Positions 1-6,739 of a DNA stretch of 33,907 bases are shown here, in pieces. The DNA comes from Rubrivivax sp. (GTDB lineage Bacteria > Pseudomonadota > Gammaproteobacteria > Burkholderiales > Burkholderiaceae_C). The DNA lies in contig JALHPF010000045.1 in assembly GCA_022842595.1 (NCBI GenBank), forward strand, positions 1 to 33,907, read 5' to 3'. Each line of letters opens with the position of its first letter. Within the stretch, counting starts at the first letter, position 1. Made by a program: the position numbers and the translations under genes. The notes under the pieces are model-generated. The model ran no database searches, had not been told where the DNA came from, and saw nothing but the letters and a program-made list of their open reading frames with translations.

Positions 1-11
1 CTCAATCACCC

Positions 12-86
12 GCGATGAGTCAGAGGTTGAACCGCGCTGCGCGCGGGGGCCGCGGGCCCTGCGCTCCTCGGCGCCTCCCATGCGCG
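12..86 (-). repeat. 75-bp module, left arm of inverted pair with 6354-6428
   Basis: The reverse complement of this stretch matches 6354-6428 over 75 bases with 5 mismatches by hand alignment. Shared landmarks are CGCGCATGGGAGGCGCC at one end and CAACCTCTGACTC near the other. The two arms flank the purine uptake operon and the adenosine deaminase gene. Confidence 0.9.
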
Positions 87-114
87 CCACAGCCAGCCCC
101 AGCCCACCTTTGCA
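84..114 (+). repeat. 31-bp dispersed module, copy 1
   Basis: This stretch contains CACAGCCAGCCCCAGCCC and ends CTTTGCA. It matches 6605-6635 in the same orientation with one mismatch. Confidence 0.85.
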
Positions 115-157
115 ACCACTGTGTCTTCTCTCCACCGTGGCGCGCCGACACGGTGGC

Positions 158-181
158 GGGCTGGGTGAGCCGGGTGGCCCC
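158..181 (+). repeat. 24-bp GC-rich motif, copy 1
   Basis: Its core is GAGCCGGGTGGCCCC. It recurs inverted at 264-287 and direct at 6327-6350. The pair 158-181 and 264-287 could fold into a long hairpin. Confidence 0.8.
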
Positions 182-263
182 CGCAGCGAAGTAAAGGAGG
201 AGCCCACGGACCGTCAGGTGCCCCAGGCACCTGGCCGGCCGTGGGCGGGGGACATGAGCGGAG

Positions 264-287
264 GGGGCCACCCGGCTCGCCCTGCCC
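264..287 (-). repeat. 24-bp GC-rich motif, inverted copy
   Basis: The reverse complement carries GCGAGCCGGGTGGCCCC and matches 158-181 and 6327-6350 with one or two differences. Confidence 0.8.
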
Positions 288-321
288 AAGGGGCCAAGGT
301 GGCGTGTCAGTGGGAGTGAAC

Positions 322-346
322 CGAACGTCCGCAACCTGCCGCAAGC
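322..346 (-). repeat. End module resembling the ends of the 6267-6686 element
   Basis: The reverse complement (GCTTGCGGCAGGTTGCGGACGTTCG in two parts: GCTTGCGGCAGG, then TTGCGGACGTTCG) resembles the imperfect inverted ends at 6267-6293 and 6658-6686. It lies 6 bp beyond the stop of the permease gene. From general knowledge, translated fragments of such repeats (for example DVRFTP) turn up as spurious proteins in proteobacterial annotations. Confidence 0.6.
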
Positions 347-352
347 CGCCGC

Positions 353-1330
353 TCAACGTTCCTTGATGTACGGTCGCCCCAGGGCCTTGGGCGCCACGGC
401 CTTGCCGATGAAGCCGGCCAGCAGCACCACCGTCAGCACGTAGGGCAGGGCCTGGATCGCCTGCACGGGGACTTCTGCGCCGCCCAGGAAGGCCGGCAGG
501 GCCGTGCCCTGCAGGCGGATGGACACGGCATCGAGGAAGCCGAACAGCAGGCAGGCCCAAAGCGCGCCCACCGGATGCCACTTGCCGAAGATCAACGCAG
601 CCAGGGCCATGTAGCCGCGGCCAGCGGTCATGTTCGGGATGAAGCTGGGGTTCTGCGCCAGCACCAGGTAGGCACCGGCAAGCGAGCACATCACGCCGTT
701 CAGGCCCAGGGCCTGGTAGCGCAGCAGCTTCACCGAGACGCCGGCAGCGTCGACCATGTTCGGGTTCTCGCCGGCGGCGCGCAAACGCAGGCCGAAACGG
801 GTGCGGTACAGCAGCCACCACACGCCGGCCACCAGGCCGAGCGTGGCGTAGACCATCCAGTTGTGGCCGAAGAAGGCCAGTTGCAGCGCCTTGCCCACCA
901 GCGGCAGCTGCGCCACCGCTTCGCCAGCGCCGACGAACCAGCGGTCCAGGCGCACGCTGTCGGGGATGGGCGGCGTCTGGCCGCCCTGGTTGAACCAGGC
1001 GATGCCCAATACCACCGTCAGGCCCGCCGCGGTCATCGTGATGGCCATGCCGAGCACGACCTGGTCGCCACGGTGGCTGACGCAGGCATAGCCGTGCAGC
1101 ATCGACAAGGCCACGCCCACCGCCACCGCTGCGGCCAGCGCCAGCCCAACCGAACCCGAGACCACGCCGACGCTGGCCGCGGCAAAGGCCGTCATCAGCA
1201 TCTTGCCTTCCAGGCCCAGGTCGATGACGCCGGCGCGTTCGCACAGCACCCCGGCCAGCGCGCACAGGATCAGCGGGACGCTGACACGCAGCGTGCTGGC
1301 CACCAGCGTGCCGATGAAGACTTCATCCAC
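353..1330 (-). CDS. ABC transporter permease, nucleoside (BMP/NupQ-type)
   Basis: This is a 325-residue inner-membrane permease. Nearly the whole length alternates hydrophobic segments with short charged loops, and the pattern GVIDLGLEGKMLM after the first helix is typical of the branched-chain/BMP-type permease family (NupQ/YufQ-like). It should form the channel together with the permease at 1323-2447. The GTG start at 1330 overlaps the stop of that upstream gene by 8 bp, which favours translational coupling and this start. It is the last gene of the four-gene operon. The BMP family and an adjacent adenosine deaminase suggest purine nucleosides as substrate, which is inference. Simple sugar or other BMP substrates remain possible. 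Confidence 0.92.
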   Translation of the reverse strand: MDEVFIGTLVASTLRVSVPLILCALAGVLCERAGVIDLGLEGKMLMTAFAAASVGVVSGSVGLALAAAVAVGVALSMLHGYACVSHRGDQVVLGMAITMTAAGLTVVLGIAWFNQGGQTPPIPDSVRLDRWFVGAGEAVAQLPLVGKALQLAFFGHNWMVYATLGLVAGVWWLLYRTRFGLRLRAAGENPNMVDAAGVSVKLLRYQALGLNGVMCSLAGAYLVLAQNPSFIPNMTAGRGYMALAALIFGKWHPVGALWACLLFGFLDAVSIRLQGTALPAFLGGAEVPVQAIQALPYVLTVVLLAGFIGKAVAPKALGRPYIKER

Positions 1331-2447
1331 CGGCCGACTCCGCTTTCGGTGCCGGCGCCAGCGCGTGCCAGATGCGCGCCAGCATCGGCGCCGCCACCTG
1401 CGCCATCGCCCCGGCGAAGAGCACGATCAGGCCCTGCAGCATGAACACCATGTCGCGGCTGAAGCCGTTGATCTCGAAGGCCAGCTCGGCCCCGCCCTGA
1501 TACAGCGCACCGAAGAGGATCGACGCGAGCACGATGCCGACCGGGTGGTTGCGCCCGATCAGGCTGACGGCGATGCCGGCGAAGCCCGCACCGGCGACGA
1601 AGTCGGGCAGCAGCCGACCATGCACGCCGGCGATCTCGTTGACGCCGACCAGCCCGGCCAAGGCGCCCGACGCGGCCATCGAGATCACGATCAGCCGCTT
1701 CGGCTGCAGCCCGGCGTAGAGCGCGGCGTCGGGCGCGAAGCCGACCGCGCGCAGCGCATAACCCGGCCGCGTCTTCCACAGCGCCAGCCACACCAGCACG
1801 GCCGCGGCCACGGCCAGCAGCACGCTCAGGTTCAAGGGCGTGCTGGGCCAGTTGATGCCCAGCCAGCCCAGCGCTTCGTGCATGCCCGGCAGCCGGGCGC
1901 TGTCGCCGAAGGACTTGCTCTCCGGTGTCATGTTGCCGGGTTCCTTCAGCGTGTTGACGAGCAGGTAGCTCAGCAGCGCCGCGGCGATGAAGTTGAACAT
2001 GATCGTCGTGATGACGATGTGGCTGCCGCGCCAGGCCTGCAGCGCCCCGGGCACCGCCGCCCAGACCATGCCGAACAACGCGGCGGCCAGCACCATCAGC
2101 GGCAGCATCAGCCAGGCCGGCAACACGTGCGAGAACGCCAGCGCGACCACGCCCGCCCCCAGCCCGCCCATGATGGCCTGGCCTTCGCCGCCGATGTTGA
2201 AAAGCCCGCCGTGGAAGGCCACCGCCACCGCCAGGCCGGTAAAGACGAACGTGGTTGCGTAGTACAGCGTGTAGCTGATGCCGGCCTGTGAGCCGAAGGC
2301 CCCCTTGATCAGCAGCGTCAGCACCTGGCCGGGCTCGAAGCCCACCAGCAGCACCACGCCGGCGGCCACCAGCAGCGCAAAGGCCAGGTTGACGGCGGGC
2401 AGCACCGCCACGTCCAGCCAGCGCGGCAGCTCGACCGGTTGGCTCAT
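1323..2447 (-). CDS. ABC transporter permease, nucleoside (BMP/NupP-type)
   Basis: This is a 374-residue permease with about eight to ten hydrophobic segments. It carries the family pattern around GLFNIGGEGQAIMGG near residues 85-100 and a second conserved stretch, GFAGIAVSLIGRNHP, in the C-terminal half, as in NupP/YufP proteins. I chose the ATG at 2447 because it overlaps the ATPase stop in an ATGA arrangement. The frame stays open 23 codons further upstream, but that stretch lies inside the ATPase gene. It should pair with the 353-1330 permease as a heterodimer in the inner membrane. It belongs to the minus-strand operon started by the binding protein at 5019. Confidence 0.92.
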   Translation of the reverse strand: MSQPVELPRWLDVAVLPAVNLAFALLVAAGVVLLVGFEPGQVLTLLIKGAFGSQAGISYTLYYATTFVFTGLAVAVAFHGGLFNIGGEGQAIMGGLGAGVVALAFSHVLPAWLMLPLMVLAAALFGMVWAAVPGALQAWRGSHIVITTIMFNFIAAALLSYLLVNTLKEPGNMTPESKSFGDSARLPGMHEALGWLGINWPSTPLNLSVLLAVAAAVLVWLALWKTRPGYALRAVGFAPDAALYAGLQPKRLIVISMAASGALAGLVGVNEIAGVHGRLLPDFVAGAGFAGIAVSLIGRNHPVGIVLASILFGALYQGGAELAFEINGFSRDMVFMLQGLIVLFAGAMAQVAAPMLARIWHALAPAPKAESAGG

Positions 2448-4039
2448 GCGAGGGCCAGTGCCGGTTCGGCGGTCGTGGCCCCACCCATCAGGCGGCCCAG
2501 CGCACTTTCGCTGCACTGCTCGATCGGCAGTTCACCGACGACGCGGCCGGCGTTCATGACGATGACGCGGTCGGCCAGGGCCAGGATCTCGTCGAGCTCG
2601 GAACTCACCACCAGCACCGCGCCGCCGGCGTCGCGCATCGCGCGCAGCCGGCTGTGAATGAATTCGATGGCGCCGATGTCGACCCCGCGTGTGGGCTGGC
2701 CCACCAGCAGCACCTGCGGTTCGCGGCCGGTGGCGAAGGCTTCGCGCGCCAGCACCAGCTTCTGCTGGTTGCCGCCGCTGAACTTCGACGAACGCAGGGC
2801 CGGGTTGCGCGGGCGCACGTCGTAGCGTTCCATCATTTCGGCACAGTCCTGCCGCATCACGCGCTGGCGCATCCAGCCCAACAGGCCGGCAAGACCGGTG
2901 GGGTGATAGCGGCTGCGGTCCTGGTAACCCAGCGCCGCCGATTCCCAGGCATCGAAGGGCAGCACCAGGCCACGGCGGTGGCGGTCTTCGGGCACATGGG
3001 CGATGCGCAAGTCGCGTGCCTGGCGCGTGCTGATCCAGCGTTGCGGCGTGAAGCTCTGCCCGGCCACCTGCAGTTCACCGGCGCTCGGCGCGAGCAGGCC
3101 GGACAGCACGTCCAGCAGTTCGCTCTGGCCGTTGCCCGAGACCCCGGCGATGCCGACGATCTCGCCGGCGCGCAGCTGCAGCGAGACATCGGCCAGCCGG
3201 GCCACGCCCAGCGCGTCGGTGACGCCCAGGCCGCGGGCCTGCAGCAGCACTGCGCCCGGCGCCTTCAAAGAAGCGCTGCGGCCGAGGTTCACGCGCCGGC
3301 CCACCATCGCCTCGGCCAGGCCGTCGATGCTGGTGTCGGCGATCAGCGTGTCCAGCACCACCTGGCCGCCGCGCATCACCGTCACGGCGTCGCACAGCGC
3401 CATGATCTCCTTGAGCTTGTGCGTGATCAGCAGGATGGTGGTGCCGCGCGCGCGCAGCTGGCGCAGCGTGACGAACAGCGCTTCGGTTTCCTGCGGCGTC
3501 AGCACCGCCGTCGGCTCGTCCAGGATGAGGATGCGGGCGCCGCGGAACAGCGCCTTCAGGATCTCCAGCCGCTGGCGCTCGCCCACGGGCAGGTCCTGCA
3601 CCAGGCTGTCCAGCGCCACGTGCAGGCCGGTGTCGCGCATCAAGGTCTGCAGGCCCGCGCGCACCTCGGCGCGCGCCACCGACAGGCGCCAGCCGGGTTC
3701 GGCGCCCAGCATCACGTTGTCCAGCGCGCTCAGCGTGTCGACCAGCATGAAGTGCTGGTGCACCATGCCGATGCCCAGCGCGATGGCCTCGCGCGAACCG
3801 GTGATCTGCGCCGGCCGGCCTTCGACTTCGATGCTGCCGCTGTCGGCCTGGTAGAAGCCGTACAGGATCGACATCAGCGTGCTCTTGCCCGCGCCGTTTT
3901 CGCCGACGATGCCGTGCACCGTGCCGGCGCGCACCGTCAGGTTCACCTGGTTGTTGGCGTGGACCGCACCGAAGCGCTTGTCGATGCCGCGCATCAGCAC
4001 CGCGGGTGAAGCGGCAGGCGGCAGGCCCGGCACCGTCAT
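2444..4039 (-). CDS. ABC transporter ATPase, two fused nucleotide-binding domains (nucleoside/sugar type)
   Basis: This 531-residue protein has two ATP-binding domains in tandem, as in RbsA, YufO and NupO. The first domain has an intact Walker A (GENGAGKST, residues 46-54), a signature LPVGERQ and a Walker B ending LILDEPT. The second has a good signature (FSGGNQQK) but lacks the Walker A lysine (GVSGNGQSE) and has Gln in place of the catalytic Glu in Walker B (VGQPTRGVD). This asymmetry is usual for the family, so I do not read it as decay. The start at 4039 overlaps the binding-protein stop (ATGA), and the stop overlaps the next permease start the same way. It powers uptake through the two permeases. 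The same frame is open to 5725, but the upstream part lies over other genes and is not coding. Confidence 0.95.
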   Translation of the reverse strand: MTVPGLPPAASPAVLMRGIDKRFGAVHANNQVNLTVRAGTVHGIVGENGAGKSTLMSILYGFYQADSGSIEVEGRPAQITGSREAIALGIGMVHQHFMLVDTLSALDNVMLGAEPGWRLSVARAEVRAGLQTLMRDTGLHVALDSLVQDLPVGERQRLEILKALFRGARILILDEPTAVLTPQETEALFVTLRQLRARGTTILLITHKLKEIMALCDAVTVMRGGQVVLDTLIADTSIDGLAEAMVGRRVNLGRSASLKAPGAVLLQARGLGVTDALGVARLADVSLQLRAGEIVGIAGVSGNGQSELLDVLSGLLAPSAGELQVAGQSFTPQRWISTRQARDLRIAHVPEDRHRRGLVLPFDAWESAALGYQDRSRYHPTGLAGLLGWMRQRVMRQDCAEMMERYDVRPRNPALRSSKFSGGNQQKLVLAREAFATGREPQVLLVGQPTRGVDIGAIEFIHSRLRAMRDAGGAVLVVSSELDEILALADRVIVMNAGRVVGELPIEQCSESALGRLMGGATTAEPALALA

Positions 4040-5019
4040 TTGCAGGCGGACGCAGCCATGTAGTCGATGACCTTGATCTTGCCGCTGATGATGTCGGCGC
4101 GCGCTGCGTCCACGGCCTTCTTCATCTCTGGCGTCACGAGCTTGGCATTGTTCGCGTCGATGGCGACATCCACGCCGCCTTCCTTCAGGCCGAGCGAAGT
4201 GACACCCGGGGTCACGCCCTTGAAGGCGTTGTAGACGGCCACGTCGACACGCTTGACCATGCTCGTGAGCATCGTGCCCGGCTGCACGTGGTTCTGGTTG
4301 CTGTCGACGCCGATGGCGAGCTTGCCGTTGTCCTTGGCGGCCTGGTACACACCCATGCCGGTGCCGCCGGCGGCGGCGAAGATCACGTCCACACCATTGG
4401 CGAACTGCGACTTGGCCAGTTCCGCGCCGCGGGCAGGATCGTTCCAGGCGGTGGGCTGGGTGCCGGTCATGTTGCCGCTGACCATGATCTTCGGGTTGGC
4501 GTACTTCGCGCCCTGCTCGAAGCCGCATTGAAAGCGGCGGATCAGCGGGATGTCCATGCCGCCGACGAAGCCGACCTTGCCGGTCTTGCTGGCCATCGCC
4601 GCCATCACGCCCACCAGGAAGCTGCCTTCGTGTTCCTTGAAGGTGATGCTCTGCACGTTGGGCAGGTTCACCACCGCGTCGATGATCGCGAACTGCAGCT
4701 TCGGGAAGTCCTTGGCCACGCGTTCCATCGTGCTGCCCATCGAAAAGCCGATGGCCACGATGGGGGTGGCGCCACGCTGGGCCATCCGGCGCTTGGCCTG
4801 TTCGCGCTGGGTCGGGTTGCTGATCTCGAATTCCAGGTACGGCTTGCCGGTTTCCTTCTTCCAGCGCTCGGCGCCGTCGAAACCGGCCTGGTTGAAGCTC
4901 TTGTCGAACTTGCCGCCCATGTCGTAGATGACGGCGGGTTCGGCGCGGGCCGCGCTGGCGGCGGCCAGGGCCAGGGCCGCGATCGACAGGGTCAGGCTGA
5001 GGCGGGCGGCAGGTCGCAT
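4036..5019 (-). CDS. BMP/PnrA-family substrate-binding protein (purine nucleoside uptake)
   Basis: This 327-residue periplasmic binding protein is the first gene of the operon. The N-terminus is a signal peptide (MRPAARLSLTLSI then an Ala-rich h-region ending SAARA/EP). No lipobox Cys is visible, so it is probably soluble in the periplasm rather than a lipoprotein like many BMP proteins. The mature part opens with VIYDMGGKFDKSFNQAG, the BMP/PnrA hallmark in which Asp/Phe/Asn residues contact the nucleoside. A later VGFVGGMDIPLI stretch is also typical. The ATG at 5019 is preferred because the longer frame to 5145 would place 42 non-signal residues before the signal peptide and overlap the divergent deaminase gene. 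Purine nucleoside specificity is inferred from family and neighbour. Confidence 0.92.
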   Translation of the reverse strand: MRPAARLSLTLSIAALALAAASAARAEPAVIYDMGGKFDKSFNQAGFDGAERWKKETGKPYLEFEISNPTQREQAKRRMAQRGATPIVAIGFSMGSTMERVAKDFPKLQFAIIDAVVNLPNVQSITFKEHEGSFLVGVMAAMASKTGKVGFVGGMDIPLIRRFQCGFEQGAKYANPKIMVSGNMTGTQPTAWNDPARGAELAKSQFANGVDVIFAAAGGTGMGVYQAAKDNGKLAIGVDSNQNHVQPGTMLTSMVKRVDVAVYNAFKGVTPGVTSLGLKEGGVDVAIDANNAKLVTPEMKKAVDAARADIISGKIKVIDYMAASACK

Positions 5020-5053
5020 AGGGTCTTGGTCTCGTTCTTGCGGAGAGGTGGGC

Positions 5054-5077
5054 GGTGACGGTTGCGGTGGCGTCACC
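5054..5077. promoter_or_regulatory. Inverted repeat between the divergent binding-protein and deaminase genes
   Basis: GGTGACG (5054-5060) and CGTCACC (5071-5077) form a perfect 7-bp inverted repeat with a 10-nt spacer. It sits near the middle of the 93-bp gap (5020-5112) that must hold both divergent promoters. The centre-to-centre distance of 17 bp, under two helical turns, would suit a dimeric regulator. The regulator is not encoded in the window. A structural hairpin is the alternative. Confidence 0.45.
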
Positions 5078-5112
5078 GAAGCGTCGCAGGATAGCAAGAC
5101 TACGATCCGCCC

Positions 5113-6183
5113 ATGACCGAGCCCGCCGCCACGCCAACCCCCCATTCACGCGCCCTCGCCCTGCCCAAGGTGCTGCTGCACGAGCACCTGGACGGCGGAC
5201 TGCGCGTGGCCACGCTGCTGCAGCTGCTGCAGGAACGCGGCCTGGCCGCGCCGGTGGGTGACGTCGCCAGCCTGGCCGCCTGGTTCGACGCCAATGCCCA
5301 CGCCGGGAGCCTGGTGAAGTACCTGGAAGGCTTCGGCCTGACGGTGGCCGCGATGGCGACGCCAGCCGCGCTGGAACGGGTGGCCTTCGAGGCCGCCGAA
5401 GACGCCGCGGCCCAGGGCGCGGTCCTGGCCGAATTCCGCATCGCGCCGCTGCTGTTCGAAGCCCATGGCCTTGGCGGCGAAGCCGCCGTCGAGGCCATGC
5501 TGGCCGGCCTGGCCCGCAGCCCGCTGCCGCTGGGCCAGGCCAGCGGCCTGATCGTCTGCGCGATGCGCCAGCTGCCACCCTCGGAAACCGAACGCGCCGC
5601 CACGCTGGCGCTGCGCTATGCCGGGCAGGGCGTGGTGGGCTTCGACCTGGCCGGCCCGGAATTCGGCTTTCCACCCGCACTGCATGGCCGTGCGCTGCAG
5701 CTGGTGCGCGACGGCGGCCTGGCATTGACGCTGCACGCCGGCGAGGCCGATGCCGCCGTGCGCGTGCTGGAGGCCGCGCACCTGGGCGCCAGTCGCATCG
5801 GCCACGGTGTGCGCCTGGCCGATGCCATCGGCACGGCCGAGCAGCACTTGGTCGACGAGGCCATCGCGCTGGGGCTGCACCTGGAAGTCTGCCCCACCAG
5901 CAACGTCCATACCGGGGCGGCGGTATCGGTGGCCAGCCACCCGATCACCGCACTGTGGCGCGCCGGCGTGTCGCTCAGCTATCACACCGACAACCGCCTG
6001 ATGAGCTGCATCAGCCTCGCCGACGAAGCCGAAGCGCTGCTGGAGCACACCCCGCTGCTTGAAGCCGACCTGCTGCAGATGGCGCTGCAGGCAGCGGCCC
6101 ATTCCTTCCTGCCGCCGGCGGCACGCAGCGCTGCGGCGCTGTCGATCCGCCAGCGCGCCGCGGTGCTGGGGCTGTCGGTCTGA
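5113..6183 (+). CDS. add: Adenosine deaminase
   Basis: This 356-residue cytosolic enzyme hydrolyses adenosine (and deoxyadenosine) to inosine and ammonia. Metal and catalytic motifs are present in order: HEHLDGGL (His23, His25), HAGE (His208, Glu211), SRIGHG (His231) and YHTDNRLMS (Asp293). The HLDGGL form and TDNRLMS, where Asn replaces the second Asp of the common TDDP motif, resemble the actinobacterial-type deaminases I know (such as the mycobacterial Add), as do the WF and GSL..YL patterns near residues 55-72. I infer that subgroup, not proven transfer. It is transcribed divergently from the nucleoside uptake operon, so imported adenosine would be deaminated on entry. The ATG at 5113 is the only sensible start before the first motif. 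Confidence 0.93.
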   Translation: MTEPAATPTPHSRALALPKVLLHEHLDGGLRVATLLQLLQERGLAAPVGDVASLAAWFDANAHAGSLVKYLEGFGLTVAAMATPAALERVAFEAAEDAAAQGAVLAEFRIAPLLFEAHGLGGEAAVEAMLAGLARSPLPLGQASGLIVCAMRQLPPSETERAATLALRYAGQGVVGFDLAGPEFGFPPALHGRALQLVRDGGLALTLHAGEADAAVRVLEAAHLGASRIGHGVRLADAIGTAEQHLVDEAIALGLHLEVCPTSNVHTGAAVSVASHPITALWRAGVSLSYHTDNRLMSCISLADEAEALLEHTPLLEADLLQMALQAAAHSFLPPAARSAAALSIRQRAAVLGLSV

Positions 6184-6326
6184 GGCAGCGCCCAGGGGTG
6201 GCGCGCTTGAAGTCGCCGACACGATTCTCGTGAGAGAAGTTTTGCGCCCCCTCAGCTCGAAAGGGTCCGCTTTCGGCCCGTTGCGGTCGTTCGCTAGGAC
6301 CCTTCGGGACGCTGCTTTTGTCCCAT

Positions 6327-6350
6327 GGGCTGGGCGAGCCGGGTGGCCCC
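6327..6350 (+). repeat. 24-bp GC-rich motif, copy 3
   Basis: Its core GCGAGCCGGGTGGCCCC is shared with 158-181 and with the inverted copy at 264-287. It lies 3 bp before the 75-bp module. Confidence 0.8.
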
Positions 6351-6353
6351 TTA

Positions 6354-6428
6354 CGCGCATGGGAGGCGCCGAGGAGCGCAGGGCCCGCGGCCCTCGCGCG
6401 CAGCGCGAATCAACCTCTGACTCGCCGC
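6354..6428 (+). repeat. 75-bp module, right arm of inverted pair with 12-86
   Basis: It matches the reverse complement of 12-86 with 5 differences in 75. The arms are about 6.3 kb apart and enclose only the purine uptake and deaminase genes plus intergenic repeats. Confidence 0.9.
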
Positions 6429-6507
6429 AGGTGTTTGAGCGCAGTGAGCGCAGCGAACGCAGCGAGTTCGGCGGCGGGGCCGCGGGACCGATGCACTGAG
6501 CCCGGAC

Positions 6508-6563
6508 ACAAACAGTCCAGTGGACTGTTTGTGCCTGGCGAAGGACCAGGCCACTGGCCTGGG
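6508..6563 (-). repeat. Double-palindrome module, copy 1
   Basis: Palindrome B is 6508-6534: 13-base arms CACAAACAGTCCA and TGGACTGTTTGTG around a single central G. Palindrome A is 6547-6563: 8-base arms CCAGGCCA and TGGCCTGG around one C. The linker reads CTTCGCCAGG on the minus strand. The same two-stem layout, linker and trailing TGTCCGGGCTCAG occur at 27435-27504 on the plus strand, with paired base changes that keep both stems perfect. Confidence 0.9.
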
Positions 6564-6604
6564 CCGCAGGGAAGCCTGAGCGCAGCGAAGGCCGCCGAGG
6601 ATAA

Positions 6605-6635
6605 GCGCCACAGCCAGCCCCAGCCCGCCTTTGCA
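6605..6635 (+). repeat. 31-bp dispersed module, copy 2
   Basis: It matches 84-114 with one mismatch (CAGCCCGCC in place of CAGCCCACC). Relative to the adjacent 75-bp module its orientation is the opposite of that in the left block, so the modules have been shuffled. Confidence 0.85.
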
Positions 6636-6739
6636 GAGGGACCAAGCAGGCAAGAAACGAACGACCGCAACGGGGGCCGCAAGCGGTCAGCTCACCTGGC
6701 CCCGCCAGGCTGCTGACTGACGGGTGAGATCACCTGCCG

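Larger units (their letters stand above)
1..352. repeat. Gene-free left block made of mosaic intergenic repeats
   Basis: No convincing coding region lies here. Short open frames exist but have no family resemblance and coincide with repeated DNA. The block holds a 75-bp module (12-86), a 31-bp module (84-114), two inverted copies of a 24-bp GC-rich motif (158-181 and 264-287) and a module ending 322-346 just after the permease stop. All have counterparts in 6267-6686. Read on the minus strand the order is 322-346 module, 24-bp motif, 75-bp module, the same order as the right-hand block read on the plus strand. The block probably continues beyond the left edge. Confidence 0.8.
6267..6686 (+). 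mobile_element. Putative 420-bp non-coding mosaic element with imperfect inverted ends
   Basis: The left end 6267-6293 (CCGCTTTCGG, then CCCGTTGCGGTCGTTCG) is repeated inverted at 6658-6686, with one mismatch and a 2-nt length difference over about 27 bp. Inside are a 24-bp motif (6327-6350), a 75-bp module (6354-6428), the double palindrome (6508-6563) and a 31-bp module (6605-6635). The first, second and fourth also occur in 1-352. There is no transposase, so if mobile it would be non-autonomous. I did not see clear target duplications. Confidence 0.45.
6184..6739. repeat. Gene-free block between add and the GGDEF-EAL gene, filled with repeats
   Basis: This 556-bp gap separates two convergent genes. 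I see no convincing gene in it. Nearly all of it (6267-6686) is a mosaic repeat element described separately. 6437-6467 has short GAGCGCAGC/GAACGCAGC iterations. The first 80 bp after add contain no clear U-tract terminator. Confidence 0.75.

Noticed and set aside
2444..4039. Loss of function in the second ATP-binding domain (missing Walker A Lys and Walker B Glu)
   Set aside because: The same asymmetry is normal in RbsA/NupO-type double ATPases.
2444..5725. A 1093-codon fusion of the ABC ATPase with an upstream domain
   Set aside because: Upstream of 4039 the frame overlaps the binding-protein gene and add. The residues are Arg/Gly-rich with no fold, and the ATGA overlap marks the true start.
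5989..5994. Active-site defect in adenosine deaminase (Asp-Asn in place of Asp-Asp)
   Set aside because: The metal-binding Asp293 is present, and TDN is standard in the actinobacterial-type subgroup.
6254..6690. Small proteins encoded by the repeat block (for example frames containing NDRNGPKADP)
   Set aside because: The frames coincide with dispersed repeats and inverted ends, and fragments of this kind are a known source of spurious protein predictions.
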